A stretch of DNA of 64,000 nucleotides from Bacteroidales bacterium (GTDB taxonomy: Bacteria > Bacteroidota > Bacteroidia > Bacteroidales > UBA932). Each line of letters opens with the position of its first letter. The first letter of the stretch is position 1. The notes under the pieces were generated by a model. That model saw only the letters and a list, made by a program, of their open reading frames with translations, was not told where the DNA came from and did not search any database. Shown in pieces: positions 9,898 to 17,806 of the stretch. The translations under genes were made by a program, and so were the position numbers. Location of the stretch: NCBI GenBank assembly GCA_017551425.1, contig JAFZLQ010000007.1, positions 3,872-67,871 on the forward strand. Reading direction: 5' to 3'.

Positions 9898-10884
9898 TTA
9901 TTCTTCCGCCGCCTTCTTGAAGAGGGCGTATGCGCGGAGGTAGGTCTTGTGGTCGATGGCGGGGTTGCCGTAGATTGTGGTGCCGGGCTTGCGCACGCTG
10001 CCGATGACGGCGGACTTGGCGCCCACGGTGGTGCGCGGGGCTATGGTGATATGGCCGTTTACGCCCACCTGTCCGCCCAGGATGCATTCCTCCCCTATGA
10101 CGGCGGACCCGGCGATGCCGCACATGGCTGCCATGGCGGTATTGCGGCCTATGCGGACGCCATGCGCTATCTGGCAGAGGTTGTCTATGCGCACGCCGTC
10201 TTCTATGACGGTGGACTCGGAGGGGGCGCGGTCAACGGTGGTGTTGGAACCTATCTCCACGTCGTCGCCTATTATCACGTCGCCCATGTGCTCTATCTTC
10301 TGCCAGCTGCCGTCGGGACGGCGCACGTTGCCGAAGCCGTCATCCCCTATTATGCAGCCTGCGTGCAGGATCACGCGGTTGCCTATCTTCATGCCGGGGA
10401 ATATCTGCACTCCGGGATAGATGATGCAGTCTTCGCCTATGGTCGTACCCTCCCCTATGGTCACATTGTCCATGATGCGGGTGCGGCTGCCGATGCTGCA
10501 GCGCTTGCCTATCGTCACGAAGTCTCCCACCCACACCTGTTTGCCCAGGCGGGCACTGCAGGCTATGCGGCAGCGGCCCCTGTGACGGCGGCACCTGCGG
10601 CTCTGCGCCGAGGCGTAATCCATCAGCGACGCCACTGCGGCGTAGGCGTCCGGAACGCGCACGAGAGTGGCGCTGACGGGCTGGGAGGGGACGAAAGCGT
10701 CGTTTACCAGCAGGACCGAAGCCCTGCCGGTATAGACGTAACGTTCGTATTTGGGATTGGCGAAAAAGCTTACCTGACCGGGCCTTCCGTGCTCTATGCG
10801 GGCGAACGAGGTGACGAGGGCGTCCGGATTGCCCTCGACCGTGCCGCCGAGTATGGAGGCGATCTGCGCGGCGGTGAGTTTCAT
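9898..10884 (-). CDS. lpxD: UDP-3-O-acylglucosamine N-acyltransferase
   Basis: 328 residues from the ATG at 10884 (MKLTAAQIAS). A longer reading frame adds six residues, but this ATG sits one base after the upstream stop. LpxD adds the N-linked 3-hydroxyacyl chain of lipid A from acyl-ACP in the cytoplasm. The N-terminal uridine-binding domain (FARIEHGRPGQVSFFANPKYERY) is followed by a left-handed beta-helix of hexapeptide repeats (IGxxxxI). The motif NLCQIAHGVRIG carries the expected catalytic His. An Arg/Cys-rich patch (RRCRRHRGRCR) at the domain junction looks unusual. No other lpx gene is in the window. Confidence 0.95.
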   Translation of the reverse strand: MKLTAAQIASILGGTVEGNPDALVTSFARIEHGRPGQVSFFANPKYERYVYTGRASVLLVNDAFVPSQPVSATLVRVPDAYAAVASLMDYASAQSRRCRRHRGRCRIACSARLGKQVWVGDFVTIGKRCSIGSRTRIMDNVTIGEGTTIGEDCIIYPGVQIFPGMKIGNRVILHAGCIIGDDGFGNVRRPDGSWQKIEHMGDVIIGDDVEIGSNTTVDRAPSESTVIEDGVRIDNLCQIAHGVRIGRNTAMAAMCGIAGSAVIGEECILGGQVGVNGHITIAPRTTVGAKSAVIGSVRKPGTTIYGNPAIDHKTYLRAYALFKKAAEE

Positions 10885-10885
10885 G

Positions 10886-12565
10886 CTAGAAGCGCCAGCC
10901 AAGGGTCAGTACCGCGTCGAACACCTTGCGGTCTATGCGCTCCAGCGGGTCGAGCACCGCAATCGTCTTGCCTGCGCTGTCAACCGCCGCATAGCTGCCA
11001 TAGTAGTAAGGAGAGTACACGGTGGTGGGATAGGCTGTCATGCGGAGGGCGAAGTCGGCGAAGAAGGAACCGGAGGAGGAGAAACCGGCACCGATGGAGA
11101 CGCCGTGGGACACTTTGTCGAAGTAGTGGCTCTCCGTGAGGACCTCGTTGTAGCCGCTCCATGTCTCCGCGGTGACGCGCTCGCCGTCATTGTCCAGCCA
11201 GTATTTCTCGGGATCGGAGACGAAGCAGTAACCTGCGCGCAGCGCCACTGAAGGGATGGGCTTGAACTCTACGCCGGCGCGCACCGAGTGCGACAGGCCG
11301 CAGAATGTGTTGTTGATGTAGTTCTGGGTGGCCCATGTATCCTCGCTGAAGTAGCTGTTGTCTATGTCTGAATACTTCATGACGGAGTAGTCGGTGAGCT
11401 CGTAGTCGATGCTGATGAGGCCGAGTCCGGGAACGGTGTAGGCGATGCCCGCGTCAACCACGTAAGGGGTCATGAGGTTGTATTCGTAGTCTCCGGTACT
11501 GGAATTGGCGCTGCTGTCGAAGCTCGAGAGGCTGTAGGACGACGAGGCCCTGTACTCCCACTGCTCCTTGAGGTTGAGGGCGGTAGGGGTCTGGATGGCC
11601 GCGCCGATGCGGAAGCTGTCCGTCACAAGGGCGATGAAGCCGAAGCGGGCGTTGATGCCGAGGCCGTCGGTGTTGAGACGGTAGGTATTCGTGGAGCTCT
11701 TGTAGTTGGTGGCGAAGAGGGCGTCGTCCTTGCCGTAGAAAATCACGGGGAAGGCCTCGGGCTGCTGTGCGGCCTCGGAGAACACGTCCTCACGACGGTA
11801 GTTGAGCATGGGCAGGCTCACGTTCACGCCAAAGTAGAAGCGGTCCTGGATGTTGAAGCCCATGTTGAAGGCGAGGTCGGTCTTTGTGCCGTAGGTGTTG
11901 TACAGCGCCGCCTGGTTGATGGCGCCGGGCAGGTACGCCCATGCTTCGTCGGAACGGAGCACCTGGTTGGCGCCGACGTAGCGGAGGGAGCCCTCGGGGC
12001 CGTACTCGCCTATCTGGTTTGCATTGTAGGACGCTTTGAGGTCCCTGCCGAAGTCCTTTACCGCACTGCCGTAGGCTGCAGCGGCCAAGCTTCCCAGGAA
12101 AGAGGTGGAGGAGTTGACTCCGCGGCCGGTGGTATAGCTGAGGTAGGTATTTGTGGTGTTCGCCACTATGCCCATGGTGGTGGAAGTGATCCAGCCCTCA
12201 TACTCGGGATAGAATACGAGGTTGAGTCCTATGTTGGGGATGTTGAATTTGGCCTGGGTGGTGGACGTGGGACTGCCGAAGCCTGTACCGAGTCCGGTGG
12301 GATCGAAGGCGGTGCCGGTTGCGGAAAGCAGGACGCCGGGGGTGATGGTGAACTGGCAATAGTCGTTTACCGCGGAACCCGCAGGGTTGTACATGATGCT
12401 TCCGAGGTCTCCGCCGAGGGCCGTCATGGCGCCGCCGAGACCTATGGAACGGGCGGTACCATAATAATTGTTGCGGCTGAGCAACTCGGCATAATAGGAA
12501 TCCTGTGCCGAGGCCGCAGTGCTCGCAATAGCGATTGCTGATAATATGATGAAGATACGTTTCAT
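10886..12565 (-). CDS. OmpP1/FadL/TodX-family outer-membrane transport protein
   Basis: 559 residues with a cleavable signal peptide (residues 1-20, ASAQ). The mature N-terminus contains ARSIGLGGAMTALGGDLGSIMYNPAG, matching the FadL-type hatch region, and the protein ends in an aromatic residue (LTLGWRF) as outer-membrane barrels do. Family members admit hydrophobic compounds such as fatty acids through a lateral opening. It lies between a Ser-rich lipoprotein (27 bp upstream) and lpxD (1 bp downstream), an envelope-biogenesis setting. The substrate cannot be told from sequence. Confidence 0.88.
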   Translation of the reverse strand: MKRIFIILSAIAIASTAASAQDSYYAELLSRNNYYGTARSIGLGGAMTALGGDLGSIMYNPAGSAVNDYCQFTITPGVLLSATGTAFDPTGLGTGFGSPTSTTQAKFNIPNIGLNLVFYPEYEGWITSTTMGIVANTTNTYLSYTTGRGVNSSTSFLGSLAAAAYGSAVKDFGRDLKASYNANQIGEYGPEGSLRYVGANQVLRSDEAWAYLPGAINQAALYNTYGTKTDLAFNMGFNIQDRFYFGVNVSLPMLNYRREDVFSEAAQQPEAFPVIFYGKDDALFATNYKSSTNTYRLNTDGLGINARFGFIALVTDSFRIGAAIQTPTALNLKEQWEYRASSSYSLSSFDSSANSSTGDYEYNLMTPYVVDAGIAYTVPGLGLISIDYELTDYSVMKYSDIDNSYFSEDTWATQNYINNTFCGLSHSVRAGVEFKPIPSVALRAGYCFVSDPEKYWLDNDGERVTAETWSGYNEVLTESHYFDKVSHGVSIGAGFSSSGSFFADFALRMTAYPTTVYSPYYYGSYAAVDSAGKTIAVLDPLERIDRKVFDAVLTLGWRF

Positions 12566-12592
12566 AATGCTAAAGTATTGATGGTTAAGAAA

Positions 12593-13450
12593 TTACCTGC
12601 GGCCGCCGCCACCGCCGCCACTGCCTCCGGAATAACTGCCTCCGGATGAATGGCCGCTAGAGTAACCGCCGGAAGAACCGCCGGAATGGCTGCTGCCGGA
12701 ATAACTGCTTCCGGAATAGCTGCTGCCGGAAGATGACGATGCGCTGCGGGCGCCGCCGGAATAGGACGAACCGCTGAAGTCGGAAGACGAGATGGTCATT
12801 CCTCCGGCACGCCTGTGCCCGGTGGAGTTGTAGCGCTGGCCGTCCTGGGACGAGACCGAAGAGCTGCCGTATGCCGCCGATCCTGCGCGCTTCATACCGG
12901 AAGGGCCTGCGGACGCGCCGGCCAGGCTGCCTGCCCTGCGGTGGTTGCCTGCGCCCTCCGTAAACTCTTTGGAATAGGCGCCGCCATAGCCGTAACCGTA
13001 GGGACGGGAATAGTAATACGGATAATAATACCGGGAGTAATATATGCTTCCGTACCAGTAGGGATCGAAGTAGGGATCCCAGGCGCTGTACGGGTAGTAG
13101 CTGAAGTACAGGGGGCTGTGATACCATCCGGACCAGTATGAGTACGGGCGGTAGCCGTAGTAATACGGGTAATTATATGGGTACCAGGAGGAATAAGGAT
13201 ACCAGTAGGAGTAGTAATCGTCGTCGGAATTCTGCTTTGGGGCCTTGAGACCGCGACCGAGAGTGTCTGATGCAATCTGGCTTGCTGCGAGGTCTTTGAA
13301 GTCATCCTCTGAGAGGAGCGCCACCACAGGCTGCGTCCTGTAGTAGATTCCGTCCTGGAAGCGCTGGGCCTCCGAGGCATACTGAGAGGCAGCCCCGCAA
13401 GCTGCCAGCAACAAAATTGCGGGCAATAAAAAAATCAGGCTACGTTTCAT
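12593..13450 (-). CDS. Tyr- and Ser/Gly-rich lipoprotein of unknown function
   Basis: 285 residues from the ATG at 13450. Signal and lipobox end at Cys18 (LLAAC). A charged N-terminal segment (about 19-80) is followed by a Tyr/Pro/Trp-rich stretch (about 80-150) and a low-complexity tail of Ser/Gly repeats ([11 protein letters not shown] type) ending GGGGGGRR. The frame stays open far upstream through the antisense of proS, but signal peptide, ribosome site and promoter geometry fix this start. Such proteins occur in Bacteroidales without an assigned role; a cell-surface structural role is a guess. First gene of a run leading to the FadL-like protein and lpxD. Confidence 0.75.
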   Translation of the reverse strand: MKRSLIFLLPAILLLAACGAASQYASEAQRFQDGIYYRTQPVVALLSEDDFKDLAASQIASDTLGRGLKAPKQNSDDDYYSYWYPYSSWYPYNYPYYYGYRPYSYWSGWYHSPLYFSYYPYSAWDPYFDPYWYGSIYYSRYYYPYYYSRPYGYGYGGAYSKEFTEGAGNHRRAGSLAGASAGPSGMKRAGSAAYGSSSVSSQDGQRYNSTGHRRAGGMTISSSDFSGSSYSGGARSASSSSGSSYSGSSYSGSSHSGGSSGGYSSGHSSGGSYSGGSGGGGGGRR

Positions 13451-13457
13451 AATGATA

Positions 13458-13464
13458 CCTCCTT
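13458..13464 (-). promoter_or_regulatory. Strong Shine-Dalgarno site
   Basis: The minus strand reads AAGGAGG 7 nt before the ATG at 13450. Most genes in this window lack such a site, as is usual in Bacteroidota, so this one stands out and supports the chosen start of the Tyr/Ser-rich lipoprotein. Confidence 0.7.
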
Positions 13465-13477
13465 CAATAAAAGTTTG

Positions 13478-13485
13478 TATATTTG
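13478..13485 (+). promoter_or_regulatory. proS promoter, -7 element
   Basis: TATATTTG matches the Bacteroidota -7 consensus TAnnTTTG, 67 nt before the proS start. No clear TTTG box is seen at the expected -33 spacing. Confidence 0.55.
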
Positions 13486-13552
13486 TGACCACAACATCCG
13501 TGCCGCGCGCACGCGTTATAATCAGCATGTAAAAGTAACAATTTTTAACGAT

Positions 13553-15031
13553 ATGGCAAAAGAGGTAACAAAACGAGCGGAGAATTATTCGCAGTGGTAC
13601 AACGACCTGGCCCTCAAGGCAGACCTTGCAGAGCAGTCCGCAGTACGCGGCTGTATGGTCATAAAGCCCTATGGCTACGCAATTTGGGAGAAGATGCAGT
13701 CGGTTCTCGACGGCATGTTCAAGAAGACCGGCGTGCAGAACGCCTACTTCCCCCTCTTCATCCCCAAATCCTTCTTCAGCCGTGAGGCCGAGCACGTTGC
13801 CGGATTTGCCAAGGAGTGCGCCGTGGTAACGCACCACCGCCTCATGAACGCCCCCGACGGCAGCGGCGTGGTGGTGGATCCCGACGCCAGGCTGGAAGAG
13901 GAGCTCATCGTGCGCCCCACCTCCGAGACCATCATCTGGAATACCTACAAGAACTGGATAACCTCCTGGAGGGACCTTCCCCTCCTCTGCAACCAGTGGT
14001 GCAACGTGGTCAGATGGGAGATGCGCACCCGCCTCTTCCTCCGCACCGCGGAATTCCTCTGGCAGGAGGGCCACACCGCCCACGCCACCGCAGAAGACGC
14101 CCAGGCCAAGGCCGTGGAGATGGTCCACGTTTATGCCGACTTCGCACGCAACGTCATGGCGCTGCCCGTCATAGTAGGCCACAAGAGCCCCAACGAGCGC
14201 TTCGCAGGCGCAATCGACACCCTCACGATAGAGGCCATGATGCAGGACGGAAAGGCCCTGCAGGCCGGTACGTCGCATTTCCTCGGCCAGAATTTCGCCA
14301 AGAGCTTCGACGTCCAGTTCACCAACAAGGAGGGCAAGATGGATTACGTATGGGCAACTTCCTGGGGCGTGAGCACCCGTCTCATGGGTGCGCTCATCAT
14401 GGCCCACGGAGACGACAACGGCCTCGTGCTGCCTCCGGCACTCGCCCCCATACAGGTGGTCATGGTTCCCATCTACCGCACTGACGACGAGCTCGACGCC
14501 GTCATGGCAGAATTCAATAAGATCAAGGCCGGTCTCGAGGCCCTCGGCGTGAGCGTGAAGATAGACAACCGCGACACCCTGCGCCCCGGCTTCAAGTTTG
14601 CCGAATGGGAGCTCAAGGGCGTGCCCGTACGCCTCGCGATGGGCGCCCGCGACCTCGCCGCAGGCACCGTGGAGGTTGCCCGCCGTGACACCCTCACCAA
14701 GGAGACCATGCAGCTCGAGGGCATCGAGGAGCACATCAAGGGCCTGCTCGACACCATCCAGCAGAACATTTACGACAAGGCCCTCGCCTTCCGCGACGCC
14801 AACGTGGAAAAGTGCGACGACTGGGAGGAGTTCAAGGTGAAGATCCAGCAGGGCAAGTTCCTCCTCTGCCACTGGGACGGCACCACGGAGACCGAACAGG
14901 CCATCAAGGACGCCACAAAGGCTACCATCCGCTGCATCCCCGTAGATACCTATGTCTGCAAGGAAGAGGGCAAGGACATCTTCTCCGGCAAGCCTTCTCA
15001 TGAGCGTGTAGTATTTGCCATTTCCTACTAA
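13553..15031 (+). CDS. proS: Prolyl-tRNA synthetase (type 3, without editing insertion)
   Basis: 492 residues from the ATG at 13553; upstream in-frame codons are not conserved-looking and overlap the promoter. Class II motifs are visible: the RPTSE substrate loop near residue 123, motif 2 ([25 protein letters not shown] shortened here to its core [10 protein letters not shown]), and a motif 3 region with [11 protein letters not shown]. The length, lack of the roughly 180-residue editing domain and terminal Tyr (VVFAISY) place it with the archaeal/eukaryote-like ProRS used by Bacteroidetes. It charges tRNA-Pro. A DUF3078 barrel gene begins one base after its stop. Confidence 0.97.
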   Translation: MAKEVTKRAENYSQWYNDLALKADLAEQSAVRGCMVIKPYGYAIWEKMQSVLDGMFKKTGVQNAYFPLFIPKSFFSREAEHVAGFAKECAVVTHHRLMNAPDGSGVVVDPDARLEEELIVRPTSETIIWNTYKNWITSWRDLPLLCNQWCNVVRWEMRTRLFLRTAEFLWQEGHTAHATAEDAQAKAVEMVHVYADFARNVMALPVIVGHKSPNERFAGAIDTLTIEAMMQDGKALQAGTSHFLGQNFAKSFDVQFTNKEGKMDYVWATSWGVSTRLMGALIMAHGDDNGLVLPPALAPIQVVMVPIYRTDDELDAVMAEFNKIKAGLEALGVSVKIDNRDTLRPGFKFAEWELKGVPVRLAMGARDLAAGTVEVARRDTLTKETMQLEGIEEHIKGLLDTIQQNIYDKALAFRDANVEKCDDWEEFKVKIQQGKFLLCHWDGTTETEQAIKDATKATIRCIPVDTYVCKEEGKDIFSGKPSHERVVFAISY

Positions 15032-15032
15032 G

Positions 15033-16124
15033 ATGAGACGTATATTCCTGACACTGTGCGGTTTGACCGCCCTTTTCGGTGTCGTCCGCGCCCAGGACGA
15101 CGCCCAGCAGGCTGCCGCCGAGGCCGCAGCCGCACTTGCCGGCGCCCCCAAGGAAGAAGCTCCCGCCCCCAAGCCTAAGTACTGGAAGACATCCACGGTC
15201 CTCGACCTGGGCGTGAACCAGACCAAGCTGTTCAACTGGGCGGCCGGCGGATTCGACAACATCACCCTGAGCGCCGGGCTCGACGCCAAGGCCTACTACG
15301 AGAAAGAGCGCACCACCTGGAAGAACCGCCTGCAGCTGGAATACGGTTTCATCTGGTCGGAGGACAAGTCGTACATCCTCCAGAAGAGCAACGACCGCAT
15401 CTACCTGGAGAGCAAGTTCTCGTACAAGACTTCATCGGAAAAGTGGAACTGGACCGCCAGCTACGATTTCCGCTCGCAGTTCACCGATTCATACTCCAAC
15501 TACGATTACCCCGACAGGTGGTACGAGGAGTATGGAAAGGACGCGCAGGCGGACCCCCACATGCAGCAGGAGCTGGAGCAGATGAAGGCGGCCTGGCAGG
15601 AGGAGTTCGAGGCATGGAGGACCGCCAGCATCAAATCCACCTTCCTCTCCCCCGCCTACAACAATATCGCCTTCGGTGTGGAGTGGAAGCCCACGTCATG
15701 GTTCGACCTCAACCTTTCGCCCCTTACTGGAAGCGTGATAATCGTCACCGAGCCCGTCCTGCGCCAGCAGTACGGCATGCCGGCCAACCCCAATTCGGTT
15801 GACGTTTATCCTTACTACAGTTTCCTGTTCCAGTTCGGTGCGTCCCTCAAGTCCAACGCCAAGTTCTCCATCAACGACAAGTTCAATTACGAGACCCAGG
15901 TCGTTGTCTTCACCGATTATCTCAATCATCCCTTTACCCAGTACCGTGTAAACTGGGACAACAAGATCGCCTGGCAGATCACTTCTTTCTTCAAGGTGGG
16001 CCTGAGCACCTGGCTGCTCTACGATCCTATCGTCGAGATCGACGGGGTTAAGAGCAAGGTGCAGTTCAAGGACTTCCTTGCCTTCAACTTCACTTTTGCC
16101 TTTGGCCAGAAGGACCTGAAATAA
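15033..16124 (+). CDS. DUF3078 outer-membrane beta-barrel protein
   Basis: 363 residues from the ATG at 15033, which gives a clean signal peptide (MRRIFLTLCGLTALFGVVRAQ). An Ala/Pro-rich linker (AAEAAAALAGAPKEEAPAPKP) precedes the barrel, which begins YWKTSTVLDLGVNQTKLFNWAAGG, the recognisable DUF3078 opening. Strands alternate through to FNFTFAFGQKDLK. The function of this Bacteroidetes family is not established. It is translationally linked to proS (one base gap) and tilS (stop and start overlap). Confidence 0.85.
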   Translation: MRRIFLTLCGLTALFGVVRAQDDAQQAAAEAAAALAGAPKEEAPAPKPKYWKTSTVLDLGVNQTKLFNWAAGGFDNITLSAGLDAKAYYEKERTTWKNRLQLEYGFIWSEDKSYILQKSNDRIYLESKFSYKTSSEKWNWTASYDFRSQFTDSYSNYDYPDRWYEEYGKDAQADPHMQQELEQMKAAWQEEFEAWRTASIKSTFLSPAYNNIAFGVEWKPTSWFDLNLSPLTGSVIIVTEPVLRQQYGMPANPNSVDVYPYYSFLFQFGASLKSNAKFSINDKFNYETQVVVFTDYLNHPFTQYRVNWDNKIAWQITSFFKVGLSTWLLYDPIVEIDGVKSKVQFKDFLAFNFTFAFGQKDLK

Positions 16125-17341
16125 TGAAGGTTCTGCTTGCAGTAAGCGGCGGTATCGACTCCATGTACATGCTGCACCGGGCCCCGGAGTTGTTCCCCGG
16201 GGCTTCGTTTGCCGTTGCGCACTGCAATTTTGCGCTTCGCGGTGCGGAGTCGGACGGGGACGAGGCGTTCGTCCGCGAGGAGTGCGGGAAGATCGGGGTG
16301 GAGTGTTTCACCCGGCGCTTCGACACCCTCGGCTATTCTTCGGAGCATGGCGTCTCAGTGGAGATGGCCGCCAGGGAGCTGCGCTACGCCTGGTTCGCAG
16401 CCCTTTGCAGAGAGCATTCCTTTGACGTCCTCGCCACCGCGCACAATGCCAACGACAACGCCGAAACCCTCATACTCAATCTCTTACGGGGCTCCGGAAG
16501 TAAAGGTCTCCGGGGAATCCCCTCCGGTGGCTGCGTTTCGCAGGGTGCACCGTCGATGGAAGCCTCCGGTGGCTGCTCATTTACGCTGAATGCACCGTCG
16601 ATGGAAGCCTCCGGTGGCTGCGTTCCGCAGGGTGTATCTCCGAAAACCTCCGCTTCGCTACGTCCCTCCCACTGCGCTGCGCTTGTGGGCCCCTCCCATT
16701 CACGTGGCCATGGGCGGCCACGGTTTTCGGAGATACACCCTGCATCCACTACGCCACCGGAGGGCCTGTCTGTCATTTTGAGCGAAGGCGAAGCCGAAGT
16801 CGAAAAATCTCATTCTTCTGCAGTTCGCATCGTTCGTCCGCTGCTGGGAACGACGAGGGAGGAGATCCGGGCGTGGATGGAGAAGAACGGTTTCCGGTGG
16901 AGGGAGGACAGTACGAACGCAGAGGACGGAGCGAGGCGGAACAAGATCCGCAACCGCGTATTTCCGGTGTTCGCAGAGATCAACCCGTCGTTCGTGAGGA
17001 CACTTGGAGAAGACATCGAGCGCATCCGCCAGACGGACGACATTGCCGACGACTACTTCCGGGAGGCGGCGGCGAGAATAGTAAAACGCGCCCCCGACGC
17101 ATGCGGAGGCGCGATTCTTGAGATCAGCGTCAAGGGGCTGCTGGAGCTGAAGCACTGGCGCTACGTGCTCTGGCGCATCCTGGAAGACTGTTCGTTCAAT
17201 GCCGAGACCTTCGGCAAGCTGTGCGCCCTTCTGGAGCGCTACCGCACAGAACCCTCAGGAACCGTCACGCTGAGCGGGAAGACTTTCCAGTCCCCCACCC
17301 ATACGCTCCGTGCCCGGAAAAAGCTGCTTCTGCTCTTCTGA
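16124..17341 (+). CDS. tilS: tRNA(Ile)-lysidine synthase with in-frame repeat insertion
   Basis: 405 residues. TilS converts C34 of tRNA-Ile(CAU) to lysidine so that it reads AUA. The PP-loop (LLAVSGGIDSMYML, SGGxDS near residues 8-13), AHCNFALRG, and the TAHNANDNAETLILNLLRGSG block are all present, as is RPLLGTTREEI. Between GLRGI (residue about 131) and RIVRPLL (about 235) there is a roughly 100-residue segment made of repetitive DNA, where family members have only about 8-15 residues. Without it the protein would be about 300 residues, lacking much of the usual C-terminal tRNA-binding domain. As an essential gene it is probably functional, with the insert as a surface loop or bypassed. Confidence 0.9.
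   Translation: MKVLLAVSGGIDSMYMLHRAPELFPGASFAVAHCNFALRGAESDGDEAFVREECGKIGVECFTRRFDTLGYSSEHGVSVEMAARELRYAWFAALCREHSFDVLATAHNANDNAETLILNLLRGSGSKGLRGIPSGGCVSQGAPSMEASGGCSFTLNAPSMEASGGCVPQGVSPKTSASLRPSHCAALVGPSHSRGHGRPRFSEIHPASTTPPEGLSVILSEGEAEVEKSHSSAVRIVRPLLGTTREEIRAWMEKNGFRWREDSTNAEDGARRNKIRNRVFPVFAEINPSFVRTLGEDIERIRQTDDIADDYFREAAARIVKRAPDACGGAILEISVKGLLELKHWRYVLWRILEDCSFNAETFGKLCALLERYRTEPSGTVTLSGKTFQSPTHTLRARKKLLLLF
16520..16764 (+). repeat. Palindromic element A with tandem units, inserted in tilS
   Basis: Outer 12-bp perfect inverted repeats (16520-16531 and 16753-16764, CCCTCCGGTGGC). The left end is tandemly repeated: copies of CCTCCGGTGGCTGC start at 16521, 16563 and 16608 (42 and 45 bp apart, both multiples of three). 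Inside lies a perfect 22-bp inverted repeat (16627-16648 with 16722-16743) around a 73-bp core. The core contains TCCCTCCC, GGGCCCCTCCCATTCACG and TGGGCG, shared with element B at 29875-29998, plus local hairpins. The whole stretch is open in the tilS frame. Confidence 0.9.
16770..16810 (+). repeat. Short REP-like unit (about 40 bp), copy 1
   Basis: Starts TGTCATTTTGAGCGAAG and ends AAAAATCTC. It closely matches, on the other strand, the unit at 27324-27363 (TGTCATTTCGACCGAAG ... GAGAAATCTC). This resembles intergenic repeats common in Bacteroidales genomes, but here it is read as protein in tilS (LSVILSEGEAEVEK). Confidence 0.75.
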
Positions 17342-17344
17342 GCC

Positions 17345-17779
17345 TTATTTCTTCTTGGCCATGTCCACGGTAATGATTCCCTCCGAGATCTGCTCGTCGG
17401 AAGTGATCATCTTGGACATGAGGTAATGGAGGATGGGGCTGATGCTGCTTCCGTTCGACTGCCTGTTCTCCACGAAGGCCTGCTCCAGGGTCCAGCCGCG
17501 GCGTGCCATATAGTTGGCGGCCTCGATCATGGAGTTGAAGGGAATTGCCTTGCCGTTCTCGTCGGCGAGCTTCTTGTTGCCGGAGAACCAGTTGGAATAC
17601 TGGCCGAAGTCAACCTCGACGGTCTTCTTGTCGGTAAGTCCGGAGGACCAGCAGGAAATCTCGCAATAAACCTTGTAAGCCTCTCCCTCGGGAGCCTGGA
17701 CTGCTTCGCCGCTCTGGGCGAATGCGCTGCAGCATGCCAGAATACCTGCCAGCACGGCTGCGATCTTAATGAGTTTCAT
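17345..17779 (-). CDS. Small secreted protein of unknown function
   Basis: 144 residues with a signal peptide (MKLIKIAAVLAGILACCSAFAQ). The mature part has two Cys (CEISCW) and a helical central region (SMIEAANYMARRGWTLEQAFVE), and it ends in Lys residues (DMAKKK). I do not recognise a characterised family. It is the last gene of the run that contains MurI and DPP III, 27 bp after the latter, and ends 3 bp from the convergent tilS stop with no visible terminator between them. Confidence 0.7.
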   Translation of the reverse strand: MKLIKIAAVLAGILACCSAFAQSGEAVQAPEGEAYKVYCEISCWSSGLTDKKTVEVDFGQYSNWFSGNKKLADENGKAIPFNSMIEAANYMARRGWTLEQAFVENRQSNGSSISPILHYLMSKMITSDEQISEGIITVDMAKKK

Positions 17780-17806
17780 TTCTTTAAATTATTAATATAA
17801 AAGTGG

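Noticed and set aside
13451..15289. Minus-strand reading frame continuing from the Tyr/Ser-rich lipoprotein across all of proS (898 codons in total)
   Set aside because: It is antisense to a clearly conserved proS; the signal peptide, ribosome site and lipobox fix the true start at 13450. High GC at third positions keeps the reverse strand open.
16520..16660. Tandem units in tilS considered as a CRISPR array
   Set aside because: Only three units with near-identical intervening sequence, no unique spacers and no cas genes nearby.
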